In this document: positions 17,471-26,850 of the stretch, piece after piece | How positions within the stretch are numbered: position 1 is the stretch's first letter | Layout of the letters: each line of letters starts with the position of its first letter | From: Bacteroides faecis MAJ27 | Lineage (GTDB): Bacteria; Bacteroidota; Bacteroidia; Bacteroidales; Bacteroidaceae | Direction of reading: 5' to 3' | Length of the DNA: 64,000 bases | Assembly: GCF_900106755.1 (NCBI RefSeq) | Contig: NZ_FNNN01000003.1 | Span: 124,001 to 188,000 of the forward strand | Position numbers and translations under genes: made by a program | The notes under the pieces: model-generated | Seen by the model: only the letters and a program-made list of their open reading frames with translations | What the model was told of the DNA's origin: nothing | Database searches by the model: none

Positions 17471-18132
17471 GCTCTTTCAAGCAGTTTCCTAAGCTCGCAT
17501 TCAAGGCGTTGCTTCACTTCGTCCACAGGCACTTCGTGCTTCAACTCTTGACGAAGGGAAGTGACGCCTTTATCTATAAATCCACAGGGATGAATATAGC
17601 TGAAATAGCGTAAATCCGTATTCACATTCAGAGCCAGACCGTGCATAGTGACGTAGTGGCTGCTCCTCACTCCGATCGCGCAAATCTTACGGGCACGGGG
17701 GGTGTTTCCCTCCAGCCATACACCTGTCGCCTTCTCAAGCCGCCCCGCTTCAATGCCATAGGAAGCACAGACACGTATCACAGCCTCTTCGAGCAGGTGC
17801 ACATATTCCTTCAATCCCAGCTGAAACTCCTCCAGATTCAATATCGGATAACAAACTAACTGTCCGGGACCATGATAAGTGATGTCCCCTCCCCGATCTA
17901 TATGATAAAGGATAGCCTGAATGGCTTTCAACTGCTCGTCATTCAACAGCATATTATTTTCCTTTCCGCTACGCCCCAAAGTATAGACATGCGGATGTTC
18001 GCACATTATAATACGATTTTCGTACGTTTCTCCCTGCGCTTTTGCACGGACAACGGCATCAAACCATTCCGTCTGCCGCTGCCATGCTTCGGAGTACGGA
18101 ATCAAATTCCAATCGACTAATACAGTTTTCAT
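17467..18132 (-). CDS. lipB: Octanoyltransferase LipB
   Basis: 221 aa. Signature RSGKENN, then GGDITYHGPGQLVCYPIL, carries the family's RGGxxTYHGPGQ block, here with a D; ARKICAIGVRSSHYVTMHG includes the conserved Lys; and IHPCGFIDKGVTSL carries the catalytic Cys. LipB moves octanoate from acyl-carrier protein to lipoyl domains, including that of the glycine cleavage H protein; its partner GcvP is encoded at 29.7 kb. The ATG at 18132 is only 5 nt from a -7 box, which predicts a leaderless mRNA. Confidence is high. Confidence 0.96.
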   Translation of the reverse strand: MKTVLVDWNLIPYSEAWQRQTEWFDAVVRAKAQGETYENRIIMCEHPHVYTLGRSGKENNMLLNDEQLKAIQAILYHIDRGGDITYHGPGQLVCYPILNLEEFQLGLKEYVHLLEEAVIRVCASYGIEAGRLEKATGVWLEGNTPRARKICAIGVRSSHYVTMHGLALNVNTDLRYFSYIHPCGFIDKGVTSLRQELKHEVPVDEVKQRLECELRKLLERA

Positions 18133-18137
18133 GAGGA

Positions 18138-18145
18138 CAAAAGTA
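18138..18145 (-). promoter_or_regulatory. -7 box of lipB
   Basis: CAAAAGTA reads TACTTTTG on the minus strand, 5 nt before the lipB ATG. Confidence 0.6.
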
Positions 18146-18165
18146 AGAAATAAAAAGAAAAATCG

Positions 18166-18173
18166 TACATTTG
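18166..18173 (+). promoter_or_regulatory. -7 box of the AraC-type regulator
   Basis: TACATTTG, 48 nt before the ATG at 18222; it is divergent from the lipB promoter 20 nt away. Confidence 0.65.
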
Positions 18174-18221
18174 TAGACCGAATATAACAAGCACTTTAAA
18201 CCAAAGATAACAAACACTCTT

Positions 18222-19058
18222 ATGAAAATGGAAGTTCCACAAGTAGATTTGCCCCTGGAGGTGTTAGCATGGACCAAAGTAACTGAAGATATTCTGAACA
18301 TCTACAAACAATCGTGCCGGTTACAGGCGTGCATTTTCGCAGTCTGTACGGAAGGTACTATGAAAGTCTCCATCAACCTGCTGGAATATGAGGTTCACCC
18401 GAATGACCTGATCACTTTATTGCCCGGCACCATCATTCAGTTCCGCGAGAAAGCGGAAAAGGTAAGTCTCTGCTTTGCCGGTTTCTCCGCCAAATGTATC
18501 GGGCATATCAATCTGTTGACGACAATCGGAAGCGCCTATCCCAAACTGATAGAACAGCCTATCATCCCTCTTTCCGAAAATATCGCCGACTATCTGAAGG
18601 AATATTTTGCCTTATTATCTCATGCCAGTTGTGACGAGTCTTTCAAAATGGATTCCAAATTGGCAGACCTGTCGCTTCAGACTATTCTGACAAGTGTCCA
18701 GCTGATGTACCGGAATTATACGGGAAACAATCATTCAAACCGTAAGAAGGAGATTTGCCGGAAGTTGATTCAATTAATTACTGAACACTACAAGGATCAG
18801 CGCTGTGCACAGTTCTATGCCGATCAGCTGGGAATCTCTCTTCAGCATCTGAGCACCACCGTCAAGCAAGTGACGGGAAAAAGCGTGCTGGATACCATAG
18901 CCTATATCGTCATTATCGATGCCAAAGCGCAACTAAAAGGCACGGATATGACGATTCAGGAGATAGCTTATTCGTTGAATTTTCCTAATCCCTCTTTCTT
19001 CTGCAAATTCTTCAGACGGCATGTGGGAATGTCTCCTCTGGAGTTTAGAAACAGTTGA
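18222..19058 (+). CDS. AraC-family transcriptional regulator
   Basis: 278 aa. The N-terminal half is a cupin-like sensing domain (VSINLLEYEVHPNDLITLLPGT is its clearest piece, split here only for reading). The C-terminal ~100 residues hold two HTH motifs: FYADQLGISLQHLSTTVKQ with TGKSVLDTI, then IQEIAYSLNFPNPSFFCKFFRR and HVGMSPLEFR, the AraC/XylS signature. It is divergent from lipB and convergent to copA. The effector and targets are unknown; the metal genes downstream are candidates by proximity only. Confidence 0.9.
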   Translation: MKMEVPQVDLPLEVLAWTKVTEDILNIYKQSCRLQACIFAVCTEGTMKVSINLLEYEVHPNDLITLLPGTIIQFREKAEKVSLCFAGFSAKCIGHINLLTTIGSAYPKLIEQPIIPLSENIADYLKEYFALLSHASCDESFKMDSKLADLSLQTILTSVQLMYRNYTGNNHSNRKKEICRKLIQLITEHYKDQRCAQFYADQLGISLQHLSTTVKQVTGKSVLDTIAYIVIIDAKAQLKGTDMTIQEIAYSLNFPNPSFFCKFFRRHVGMSPLEFRNS

Positions 19059-19103
19059 GTCTGGTAATAAAAGCTACTTCTAAACATCGGTCAACATAAT
19101 AAT

Positions 19104-19183
19104 ATTAGGCACGGATTACACGGATTAACACGGTTTTAAGAGATTAAACAAACTATTAAAAACCGTGTTAATCCGTGCCTAAT
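19104..19183. repeat. Palindromic element related to the 12.0/58.0 kb repeats
   Basis: The left arm ATTAGGCACGGATTACACGG continues ATTAACACGGTTTT. The right arm is its near reverse complement, AAAACCGTGTTAATCC then GTGCCTAAT, missing one ACACGGATT step. The outer flanks of the 130-bp copies are absent. It lies between the convergent araC-type and copA genes. Confidence 0.75.
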
Positions 19184-19219
19184 TTAAAATCATAAAGGAG
19201 CGCTTTATATGCTCTCTGC

Positions 19220-21436
19220 TTAAATCTTCCTTCTTCCCAAACTCAACGAATTGAGCACTACACTCACACTGGAGAATGCCATAGCAGCACTTGCCAGCAT
19301 CGGATTCAGCAACAATCCGTTGACAGGAAATAAGACTCCGGCAGCGATAGGAATACCGATCAGATTGTAGATGAATGCCCAGAAAAGATTCTGATGGATC
19401 AGTCGTACAGTCTGTCTGGACAGTTCAAAGGCTTTGGGGAGTAACAACAAATCGGAAGTCATCAATGTCACCATAGCGACATCCATGGCGATGTCCGTTC
19501 CCTTCCCCATCGCAATGCTGACGTCAGCCAATGCAAGAGCCTGCGAGTCATTGATACCGTCGCCCACCATGGCTACTTTCTTTCCTTGCATTTGCAGTTC
19601 ACGCACAAATTCGGCTTTGTCATCCGGCAAGGCATCTGCCACAAAACGCTCAATGCCCAGACGGGAAGAGACCGCCAAAGCCGTCCGCTGTCCGTCACCG
19701 GTGAGCATACAGATGTCAATACCCTGTCGTTTCAGTTCTTTCACCGCTTCAGCAGAAGTTGCCTTTATCGGGTCGGAAACTGCAATAATAGCCAGAAGCT
19801 CGTTCTCACGTCCAAAGTATATAATTCCGTTCCCATCCGATTCGTAATGTACCAGCATATCCGCCATGACATCACTGACCGTAGCACTGAAATCTTTCAG
19901 AAGTTTGTGGCTTCCTACCCAGTAAGTATTGCCCTGATAAGACACCTTTATCCCTTTTCCTGTGATACTTTCAAAGCTGCTCAAAGGAGCGGGAGTTATC
20001 TTTTCCTCATCCTGAAGTACAGTTACAATCGCACCTGCCAACGGATGCTCCGATTTTAGTTCGGCAGCCAGAAGTACATTCTTGAAATGTTCTTCCTGCG
20101 GCTGTGCCCACAACCATCCGGTAGCGGTAGGATGCCCTTCAGTCAATGTCCCGGTTTTATCCAGCACCACTACATTGACCTTACGCATCTGTTCCAGAGC
20201 AACGGCATCTTTGATCAGAATATGCTGTCCGGCAGCCTTACCGATTCCTACCATTAATGCAGTAGGAGTGGCAAGCCCCAAAGCACAGGGACAGGCTATG
20301 ACCAGAACAGATACAGCAGAAAGAATACCGTAAGAAATATACTCACTGCCACCGATGGCAACCCACAATATAAATGTCAGGATGGCGATTCCGAGCACGA
20401 CAGGGACAAAAATCCCAGTAATACGGTCGACAATACGCTGCACAGGAGCTTTGCTGCCTTGTGCTTCCTGCACCATGTGAATGATGCGCGCAAGCACTGT
20501 ATCACTTCCCACCTGGGAGGCACGAATGATAAATGACCCGCGCTGATTGATTGTCCCGGCAAGGACTTTGTCGCCCTTTTTCTTCTCTACCGGAATCGGC
20601 TCACCGCTAATCATACTTTCATCCACATACGATTCTCCTTCCGAAAGCTGGCCATCCACCGGAATCTGTTCGCCGGGACGGACTACAACCCTATCGCCTA
20701 CCTGCAAGAGGTCTATTTGTATCTCCTCCTCTATCCCGCCACGCAACACACGCGCCACTTTGGGCTGCATTCCCATCAGCCTGCGAATTGCGTCCGAAGT
20801 ATTTCCTTTGGCACGTTCCTCCATCATTTTTCCGGTCAGAACGAAAGCAATGATCACTGCGGAAGCTTCGTAATAGACGTGTGGTTCCAATCCGCGATCT
20901 GTCCAGAACTGCGGAAAGAAGGTATTGAATAAACTGAAAAGGAAGGCTATCGAGGTACTTAACGCGACCAGCGTATCCATATTACTACGCCCGACCTTGG
21001 CCTGCTTCCATGCTCCCGTAAAGAAACTGCCTCCGAAGAGTACCATTACCGGAATGGTGAGCACCATCTGTATCTCGTTAGAATATGGCATGTGCATCAA
21101 TACCATAGAAAAGATAAGGAGCGGTACGACAAATATCCACGCACCGATCACTTTCCGTTTCAGGCGGAGATAACGCTTATGCTGCTCCTCCTCCCGACGT
21201 TCTTCTTTATTCGCTTCTTCTACAATCAAGTCATAACCGGCAGCAAGTACCGCTGCACGAATTTCTCCGGGAGTCAGCTTGTCGTCCTCATAAGAAATCG
21301 TCAATGTATTTGAAGCAAAGTTGACGGAAGCATCAACGACTCCCGACAACTTTTTCACTGTTTTTTCTACATTGTTAGCGCATCCCGCACAATGCATATT
21401 GAGCACGGGAAACGCCTTTTTTGCTATATTACCCAT
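19220..21436 (-). CDS. copA: Copper-translocating P1B-type ATPase
   Basis: 738 aa. An N-terminal heavy-metal-associated domain carries MHCAGCAN (C16, C19). Eight membrane helices follow, including the [10 protein letters not shown] metal-transport helix. The phosphorylation motif is DKTGTLTEG, the actuator loop reads [13 protein letters not shown], the nucleotide-binding HP motif lies in SEHPLAGAI, and the hinge reads [13 protein letters not shown] with a GMTCxxC-like HMA domain points to Cu(I) export from the cytosol. It is the last gene of a minus-strand operon after an HMA protein and a TonB receptor. The gene has normal length with no lesion. Confidence 0.95.
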   Translation of the reverse strand: MGNIAKKAFPVLNMHCAGCANNVEKTVKKLSGVVDASVNFASNTLTISYEDDKLTPGEIRAAVLAAGYDLIVEEANKEERREEEQHKRYLRLKRKVIGAWIFVVPLLIFSMVLMHMPYSNEIQMVLTIPVMVLFGGSFFTGAWKQAKVGRSNMDTLVALSTSIAFLFSLFNTFFPQFWTDRGLEPHVYYEASAVIIAFVLTGKMMEERAKGNTSDAIRRLMGMQPKVARVLRGGIEEEIQIDLLQVGDRVVVRPGEQIPVDGQLSEGESYVDESMISGEPIPVEKKKGDKVLAGTINQRGSFIIRASQVGSDTVLARIIHMVQEAQGSKAPVQRIVDRITGIFVPVVLGIAILTFILWVAIGGSEYISYGILSAVSVLVIACPCALGLATPTALMVGIGKAAGQHILIKDAVALEQMRKVNVVVLDKTGTLTEGHPTATGWLWAQPQEEHFKNVLLAAELKSEHPLAGAIVTVLQDEEKITPAPLSSFESITGKGIKVSYQGNTYWVGSHKLLKDFSATVSDVMADMLVHYESDGNGIIYFGRENELLAIIAVSDPIKATSAEAVKELKRQGIDICMLTGDGQRTALAVSSRLGIERFVADALPDDKAEFVRELQMQGKKVAMVGDGINDSQALALADVSIAMGKGTDIAMDVAMVTLMTSDLLLLPKAFELSRQTVRLIHQNLFWAFIYNLIGIPIAAGVLFPVNGLLLNPMLASAAMAFSSVSVVLNSLSLGRRKI

Positions 21437-21497
21437 ATAATCCTTACTCTTTAATGATTAGTAGTTATAAAACAAGCCAATATGGGTATTTGTTCGA

Positions 21498-21857
21498 TTA
21501 CTTCTTATCGGCTTTCTTTTCTTCTTTTTGAGATTCTTGTTTGCCGTCTTTCTTGCCTTCCTGTTTGGTTTCTTTCACAAACTCCGCCTCGTAATTGAAC
21601 TTCTTGAATCCTGCCTGCAACTTCTTCACGTCCGTCTTCTCGGCATCGTAGGTGATAGACACCGTTTTGTCCTTCAGCTCGGTAGAAAGTTCTTTCACAC
21701 CTTTTTCAAAGCGCATATTGTTTTTCACTTTCTTCTCGCAGTTCTCGCAATGCATCTGAGAGACTTTGAATACTACGACGCGAATGTCTTTTGCCAGTAC
21801 AGCTGTCACACTCAAAAGAGCCACCACGAAAGTGGCCATCCATCTTCTTGTTTTCAT
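21498..21857 (-). CDS. Exported heavy-metal-associated domain protein
   Basis: 119 aa from the ATG at 21857 (MKTRRWMATF); the ATG at 21884 would add nine residues. A signal peptide ends near VLAKD. The HMA domain (VFKVSQMHCENCEKKVKNN) has the CxxC metal-binding motif, so this is a secreted CopZ/MerP-like carrier rather than a cytosolic chaperone. The last ~25 residues are a Lys/Glu/Gln-rich tail. It lies 61 bp before copA and 20 bp after the TonB receptor gene, in one operon. It probably passes metal in the periplasm between receptor and ATPase, which is an inference. Confidence 0.85.
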   Translation of the reverse strand: MKTRRWMATFVVALLSVTAVLAKDIRVVVFKVSQMHCENCEKKVKNNMRFEKGVKELSTELKDKTVSITYDAEKTDVKKLQAGFKKFNYEAEFVKETKQEGKKDGKQESQKEEKKADKK

Positions 21858-21904
21858 TTTTCTTATTCTTTTAATGGTCATCATTCATTTCTGTTTTTAT
21901 CACT

Positions 21905-24127
21905 TTAGTCACTGTTTCTTGCCAGATTGAAACGTACTCCGATATACGCCTTTGCTCCGTGCACAGGTCCCCATATCATCGTAGAGTCAAAGTTACTTCC
22001 CCACGGATTCGCAGCATCAATGATCGGGTTCTTCTGTTTGAAGTTGGTCAGGTTCTCCCCTCCTACGTAGATGGACCAACGACGGAAATAGCGGGTTATT
22101 TGAGCGCTCAATTGTTCGAAACTACCGTAGCGGCGCTCCCAGGACAACTGACCGTCCGCCAATTCATAAGGAGCAGGCATTCTTCCTCCGCCATTGAGTT
22201 GGAGCGTAGCATCAAACTGCCATATTCCGAGTGGTGTCTGATACGAAGCGGTCAGCAATCCCTTGTATTTACTGGTCAGTGGTTTCTCCATCCGCTGACC
22301 TTTGTAGGTTGTCTGAGCATCCGTCAGACGGTAAGCCCCTGTCAAAGTAAATCCTTTGAAAAAAGGATAGCTTGCCTCTACTTGGAACACATGCGAATAG
22401 GAACGTCCATCGAGATTGTAAAAAGCGACTTCGTGAGGATTGCTGTCCATATCTACTACTACTTGTTTCAGGAAGTTGGTGTAATAGTACTCGGCATTGA
22501 TATTCAGCGTCTTGCCTAATATGGGTATATATGTAGATACGCTGGCGCCATAGTTCCATGCTTCTTCCATATCCAGCCCGTTCGCTATTTCAACCTTTCG
22601 GCTGCTGGAAAGCAGGTAATTGTTCTCTGCCAGTACATGATTCGTACGGTAACCTTTTCCGGCAGACAGGCGGAAGTGTACATACTCATTCGGATTGTAT
22701 TTCAGATGCGCACGCGGGGTCACAAAGAAGCCGTGCTCACTGCTATAATCGCCGCGCAGACCTGCCATCAGCATCCACTGGTCATTCAGATTCAACGTAT
22801 ATTGCACATAGACTCCGGGAACCGCTTCTTTGGCAAATGCCTTTATAAGCGGCAATTCCGTTTTATTCTCCAGCCGATAATGCTGGTCATAGGCGTCATA
22901 GTTGAAACTCAATCCTGCCGAGAAACTGTTCTGCTTATTAAATTCCGTTTCAAACATCAAAGAAGCATACGCATTCGTCTGGTCTACATTGTAGAGTTTT
23001 CGTCCGTACATCGCATCCTGATTGTGCCAGCTGGCAGAAAGAATCAATGCCAGATTCGTATTCTTCTCCTTATTGAATATATAAGCATTCTTAGTAAAAA
23101 GCTCATAACGCTCGGTATCGATTCCTACCTTATAGAGATCATCGGACTGCATACCTGCATGATGTGCCTGTCCGCTGTTCCGGCTTTCGGACAATGCCTT
23201 GAAACCTGCTTGAAAAACATAGTGATCTCCCATATATGCCCATCGGTTCCAGACATTATATTGCTCTACCCGGGGAATATCTACGAAGCCGTCATCATTG
23301 CCGTCGTGTGCTTTGGTCTCGTTCTCATAATGTGCCAGCAGAGAGGTGCTCCAGCGTTTGGACAACTTCAGGGTGGCATCTGCATTCGCCTCATACCGAC
23401 TGGTACTGCTTGCGAAAAGATTGGCGGATACCCAGTCGGCTTCCGGCAACTGCGGCTTTTTAAACTCGACATTGATTTGTCCTGTGATAGCTTCGTAGCC
23501 ATTCTTCACAGAAGAGATTCCTTTGGAAACCTGTATGCTCTGCATCCACGGACCGGGAACATATCCCAGTCCATAAGGGGAAGCCGCGCCACGATAGTTC
23601 GGGATATTCTCTGTCAGCATCTGCACATAAGTTCCGGACAATCCGAGCAGTTTAATCTGTTTGGCTCCCGTTGCAGCATCCGAATAACTCACGTCCACCG
23701 AAGGGTTGGTCACAAAGCTTTCTCCAAGATTGCAACAGGCAGCTCTACTCAATTCGGCACTGCTTATCATCTCTTCATTCATCACACTGCTCCGCAACTT
23801 CATCGTTCCCATTCTGCGGCTGACCACATTCACTTCATTCAGCTCTACACCATCCCGAAGGATGATATCCAGCTCCTGATTCTTCTTGCTGACATGAATC
23901 GTATCATTCTGAAAACCGATAAAACTGACCACCAGCATGTGACTTTTCGAAGGTTTGGAGATAGAAAAACTACCATCTTCTTTCGTTGTTACTCCCTGAC
24001 CCGTATTCATCCAGAATACATTAGCACCCGGAATGGGTTCTCCGGTATTATCTTTGACCGTCCCCCGTACTTGCGCATAGGTTGTAACCGCAAGTAATGA
24101 GAACAGGCCCATTATCATATATTTCAT
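21905..24127 (-). CDS. TonB-dependent receptor, metal-operon type
   Basis: 740 aa. A signal peptide (cleavage near TTYAQ) is followed by a carboxypeptidase-regulatory-like domain (RGTVKDNTGEPIPGANVF), then the plug (SSAELSRAACCNLGESF, LLGLSGTYVQMLTENIPNY) and a 22-strand barrel ending in the aromatic YIGVRFNLAR. It has no SusD partner. The pair of Cys in AACCNL and linkage to an HMA protein and copA mark the receptor subgroup found in Bacteroidetes metal operons. It may import a copper or other metal chelate, or act in signalling; direction and ligand are inferred. A TAATTTTG box lies 26 nt upstream. Confidence 0.88.
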   Translation of the reverse strand: MKYMIMGLFSLLAVTTYAQVRGTVKDNTGEPIPGANVFWMNTGQGVTTKEDGSFSISKPSKSHMLVVSFIGFQNDTIHVSKKNQELDIILRDGVELNEVNVVSRRMGTMKLRSSVMNEEMISSAELSRAACCNLGESFVTNPSVDVSYSDAATGAKQIKLLGLSGTYVQMLTENIPNYRGAASPYGLGYVPGPWMQSIQVSKGISSVKNGYEAITGQINVEFKKPQLPEADWVSANLFASSTSRYEANADATLKLSKRWSTSLLAHYENETKAHDGNDDGFVDIPRVEQYNVWNRWAYMGDHYVFQAGFKALSESRNSGQAHHAGMQSDDLYKVGIDTERYELFTKNAYIFNKEKNTNLALILSASWHNQDAMYGRKLYNVDQTNAYASLMFETEFNKQNSFSAGLSFNYDAYDQHYRLENKTELPLIKAFAKEAVPGVYVQYTLNLNDQWMLMAGLRGDYSSEHGFFVTPRAHLKYNPNEYVHFRLSAGKGYRTNHVLAENNYLLSSSRKVEIANGLDMEEAWNYGASVSTYIPILGKTLNINAEYYYTNFLKQVVVDMDSNPHEVAFYNLDGRSYSHVFQVEASYPFFKGFTLTGAYRLTDAQTTYKGQRMEKPLTSKYKGLLTASYQTPLGIWQFDATLQLNGGGRMPAPYELADGQLSWERRYGSFEQLSAQITRYFRRWSIYVGGENLTNFKQKNPIIDAANPWGSNFDSTMIWGPVHGAKAYIGVRFNLARNSD

Positions 24128-24153
24128 TCTTTCTTAAACTTATTGTTGAGATA

Positions 24154-24161
24154 CAAAATTA
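24154..24161 (-). promoter_or_regulatory. -7 box of the TonB receptor operon
   Basis: CAAAATTA reads TAATTTTG on the minus strand, 26 nt before the ATG. Confidence 0.45.
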
Positions 24162-24262
24162 ATTCATTTCTCTTGCAACTAAATTGCATTCATTCCCTTT
24201 GCTTTCATAACCTGCAATGGCTGAAAACAAAGTTCCATCGGACACAAAAAAATGAAATAACG

Positions 24263-24661
24263 CTAAATCAGAAGAACAGAATGTAACGCCAACTTCTGCC
24301 TCGGACAGGAAGGTGGCGGAAAGGGAAGACTGGAATAGTCTGCCGTTTGATCTATGGAAGCAAAAGCAAATAACTGACAAGATTGTTCACAGAAAAGCGT
24401 TACCACCGGAACAGAAACTGTCAGTTCGGAAACATGCTTCATCAAATCGAGCTTATAGATAGTGGCTGTACAGCCCTTTTCTCTACAGTCTTTCTTTGAA
24501 TCGCACGTATGAGACTTCTTACACTTGGGACAGCCATTGGCACAACAGCCTTGCACTGCCTCACAACGGGAACAGCAGTAATGGACAATAGACACTCCTG
24601 CCCCTGAATAGATAATCAGGAGAGAAAGAATCACTGCTGTTATGTAGGCTAGTCTTTTCAT
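24263..24661 (-). CDS. Cys-rich membrane-anchored protein upstream of the metal receptor
   Basis: 132 aa from the ATG at 24661 (MKRLAYITA); the upstream ATG (24673) lies inside a -7 box. One N-terminal hydrophobic segment is followed by HYCCSRCEAVQGCCANG and CPKCKKSHTCDSKKDC, giving at least ten Cys in about 40 residues, next to a His. This looks like a periplasmic metal-binding segment. The HYC start resembles small Bacteroidetes proteins encoded next to metal receptors. It lies 135 bp before the TonB receptor gene. No enzyme motif is seen, and the name is left open. Confidence 0.65.
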   Translation of the reverse strand: MKRLAYITAVILSLLIIYSGAGVSIVHYCCSRCEAVQGCCANGCPKCKKSHTCDSKKDCREKGCTATIYKLDLMKHVSELTVSVPVVTLFCEQSCQLFAFASIDQTADYSSLPFPPPSCPRQKLALHSVLLI

Positions 24662-24670
24662 TTCGGGAGG

Positions 24671-24678
24671 CAAAGATA
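24671..24678 (-). promoter_or_regulatory. -7 box of the Cys-rich protein gene
   Basis: CAAAGATA reads TATCTTTG on the minus strand, 9 nt before the ATG at 24661. Confidence 0.55.
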
Positions 24679-24757
24679 AAAATAAAAATGTACTATTCCA
24701 GCAATATGATCAAATTAAATAATTCTCCTTTTTCATCCATACTACTGATATTATCCG

Positions 24758-24765
24758 TATATTTG
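24758..24765 (+). promoter_or_regulatory. -7 box of the small ORF-CDF operon
   Basis: TATATTTG, 34 nt before the ATG at 24800. Confidence 0.6.
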
Positions 24766-24799
24766 ACCACATATTAGTCCTTATTAAACACATTATGTT

Positions 24800-24979
24800 A
24801 TGGAATATCATCGTATATCTTTCATCCACAACGATACAGAGTATTCGTTCATCAAAGCTATAAACGGGAACTTAACGGGATACGCTTTAATGTCGGCCTG
24901 CCGGGTAGAAGTGGTCAATTATATGAAAGAAAACAACTTGAAAGGCAGCTACATACTAACCGGTATGTCAAAGGCTTAA
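24800..24979 (+). CDS. Small conserved-looking ORF (59 aa) leading the CDF operon
   Basis: The frame runs from ATG 24800 to TAA 24977-24979. It begins MEYHRISFIHNDTEYSF and ends ILTGMSKA. The composition is that of a soluble globular protein (YALMSACRVEVVNYMKENN forms a helix). It has a promoter box upstream, and its stop is 4 bp before the start of the CDF exporter gene, which supports real translation and coupling. No family is recognised. Confidence 0.6.
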   Translation: MEYHRISFIHNDTEYSFIKAINGNLTGYALMSACRVEVVNYMKENNLKGSYILTGMSKA

Positions 24980-24983
24980 TCAC

Positions 24984-25907
24984 ATGAAAGCAAAAAGGGA
25001 GCAGATATTAATCAGAACTTCTTGGATAAGTACTATCGGGAACGCCATACTTTCCGCATCAAAAATCATCATAGGCTTATTTGCCGGTAGTCTTGCCGTG
25101 CTGGGCGACGGTATCGATTCGGCAACGGACGTAATCATCTCCATTGTCATGATTTTCACAGCACGCATTATCAATCAGCCGCCTTCCAAGAAGTATGTAT
25201 TCGGTTATGAAAAGGCCGAAGGGATTGCAACTAAGATTCTGTCACTTGTGATTTTTTACGCGGGTGTGCAAATGTTGATATCATCCATTGGAAGCATCTT
25301 CACTGACGAGAGTAAAGAAATTCCGTCGGCCATTGCTATATACGTCACTATATTTTCTATCATCGGCAAACTCCTGCTGGCTTCATATCAATACAAACAG
25401 GGAAAGAAAATAGACAGTTCCATGCTGACAGCCAATGCGATCAATATGCGTAATGACGTGATCATCTCCTCCGGTGTGTTGCTGGGACTTATATTCACGT
25501 TCATATTCAAACTGCCTATACTCGACTCTATCACAGGACTAATCATCAGTCTCTTTATTATAAAATCTTCGATCAGTATTTTCATCGATTCGAATGTAGA
25601 ATTGATGGATGGAGTCAAAGATGTCAATGTATATAATAAGATATTCGAAGCGGTGGAGCAAGTACCCGGTGCGAGTAATCCACACCGGGTAAGGTCAAGA
25701 ATGATCGGGAATCTTTATATGATTACTCTCGACATAGAGGTAAACCCGCAAATAACAATCACACAGGCACATCAGATAGCCGATTCTGTGGAAAAAAGTA
25801 TAAAAAGCTCTATAGACAATGTCTATGATATTTTGGTACATGTAGAACCTGCCGGTGAATGCCAGACGGATGAGAAATTCGGAATTGATAAAGGTATGGT
25901 GAATTAA
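24984..25907 (+). CDS. Cation diffusion facilitator family metal exporter
   Basis: 307 aa with six membrane helices. SLAVLGDGIDSATDVI on helix 2 carries the HxxxD-like metal site here as D..D (GDGIDSATD), and NAINMRNDVIISSGVLLG on helix 5 carries the second half. The C-terminal cytosolic domain has HRVRSRMIGNLYMITLDIEVNP and HVEPAGEC. CDF proteins exchange Zn2+, Fe2+, Co2+ or Mn2+ for protons. The DxxxD variant in both half-sites, rather than HxxxD, would favour Fe2+ or Mn2+ over Zn2+ by analogy with FieF-like and MntE-like members; this is an inference. It is co-transcribed with the 59-aa ORF. Confidence 0.88.
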   Translation: MKAKREQILIRTSWISTIGNAILSASKIIIGLFAGSLAVLGDGIDSATDVIISIVMIFTARIINQPPSKKYVFGYEKAEGIATKILSLVIFYAGVQMLISSIGSIFTDESKEIPSAIAIYVTIFSIIGKLLLASYQYKQGKKIDSSMLTANAINMRNDVIISSGVLLGLIFTFIFKLPILDSITGLIISLFIIKSSISIFIDSNVELMDGVKDVNVYNKIFEAVEQVPGASNPHRVRSRMIGNLYMITLDIEVNPQITITQAHQIADSVEKSIKSSIDNVYDILVHVEPAGECQTDEKFGIDKGMVN

Positions 25908-25923
25908 CTATTAACTGCAAGTA

Positions 25924-26412
25924 CTAATGAACATGTATATGTTCACCGGACCCTGTTATAATGATTCCACCCAGATCACTTACCACTGTTTCATGTTTTC
26001 CATCCGGAGTGACTATGATGGAACCGGTCTGTATTATATGCTTTCCATCCGTCGTTACACGTATTCTGGAACTTGTATCTTCTTTTTTATCTTTCTTTGA
26101 GGATTTATCGTCTTCTTTCTTATCCTCTACGATCCGAATTTTATTACAATCATAGTCATAATAATTCTTCATCTTAGTTACTTTGTCATCAACAAACCAA
26201 ATCTTTGCGATATTTAATCCATAGCAAAACTCTAAGACCTCTTCCTTTTCATCAAAACTTCGATAAGTTGGCTTACCCAAAATAGCTATCACCCCTCCAG
26301 AAGACATCCCGAGTTGGATACGACTCAATTTTTCATAATTAATTCTGCTGGTAAAGCAACTGCTGAGCAGTATCACCAGCAACAAAGACATAAGGTACTG
26401 ATTCTTTTTCAT
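25924..26412 (-). CDS. Lipoprotein with a BamE/SmpA-like domain
   Basis: 162 aa. The signal peptide ends in a lipobox (VILLSSC, lipid Cys at about residue 19). NYEKLSRIQLGMSSGGVIAILGKPTYRSF is the SmpA/OmlA-like helix-strand start, split in practice into two helices. The second half is charged (KKEDDKSSKKDKKED), then has two near-repeats reading VTTDGKHIIQTGSI and VTPDGKHETVVSD and ends GEHIHVH. It is likely an outer-membrane lipoprotein. A role in the BAM complex is not shown, because many such proteins are unrelated to BAM. It has its own promoter box and is convergent to the CDF gene. Confidence 0.7.
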   Translation of the reverse strand: MKKNQYLMSLLLVILLSSCFTSRINYEKLSRIQLGMSSGGVIAILGKPTYRSFDEKEEVLEFCYGLNIAKIWFVDDKVTKMKNYYDYDCNKIRIVEDKKEDDKSSKKDKKEDTSSRIRVTTDGKHIIQTGSIIVTPDGKHETVVSDLGGIIITGSGEHIHVH

Positions 26413-26451
26413 ATTAAGTATAGTTTAGTAGTTTTATACTACAAATGTAGC

Positions 26452-26459
26452 ATGAGAAA
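26452..26459 (-). promoter_or_regulatory. -7 box of the BamE-like lipoprotein gene
   Basis: CAAATGTA reads TACATTTG on the minus strand, 39 nt before the ATG. Confidence 0.55.
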
Positions 26460-26850
26460 ACTCTCTTTGCAAAGACTTCTTCCTATTTGCAAATAGGGAT
26501 TTCCCTACCTATGAAAATTTCCCTAGCTAAGAAAAACAACAGGGGCAACCTACAACTAACAAACCCTTTTCATCCCCCCTCACACCCTGAAGAAAAAAAC
26601 GAGGGTATGTCGAAACTAAAATGACTACTCCGAAAAATTACAGATTGTAACTATAACATCTAAAAGGGGCATATCAAACTTCGTTTTGAGTAATGATATG
26701 CCCCTTTCTTTAGTCTTTTAGGATGTTCTAATTTCAAATTAAAAGTTCATCTTCTTAAAAATTGAGTTTTGACACACCCTCGTCATTTCTTTGTCTAATT
26801 ATTCCTATTGACTACTATACCGCTTGGCTATCCACAGCACCCGCCAAGAA
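26460..26850. other. Intergenic region with a terminator
   Basis: No gene seen. Apart from the hairpin at 26662-26710 it holds ordinary AT-rich sequence. Confidence 0.5.
26662..26710. terminator. Strong hairpin, bidirectional terminator
   Basis: The arms AAAGGGGCATATCA and TGATATGCCCCTTT are perfect 14-mers around a 17-base loop, followed by a T-rich tail on the plus strand. It would end minus-strand transcription from yecH (stop at 26851). Confidence 0.75.

Noticed and set aside
22637..24097. 486-aa open frame on the plus strand opposite the TonB receptor gene
   Set aside because: It is antisense to a well-supported receptor, has no family pattern, and the receptor's codon use explains the open frame.
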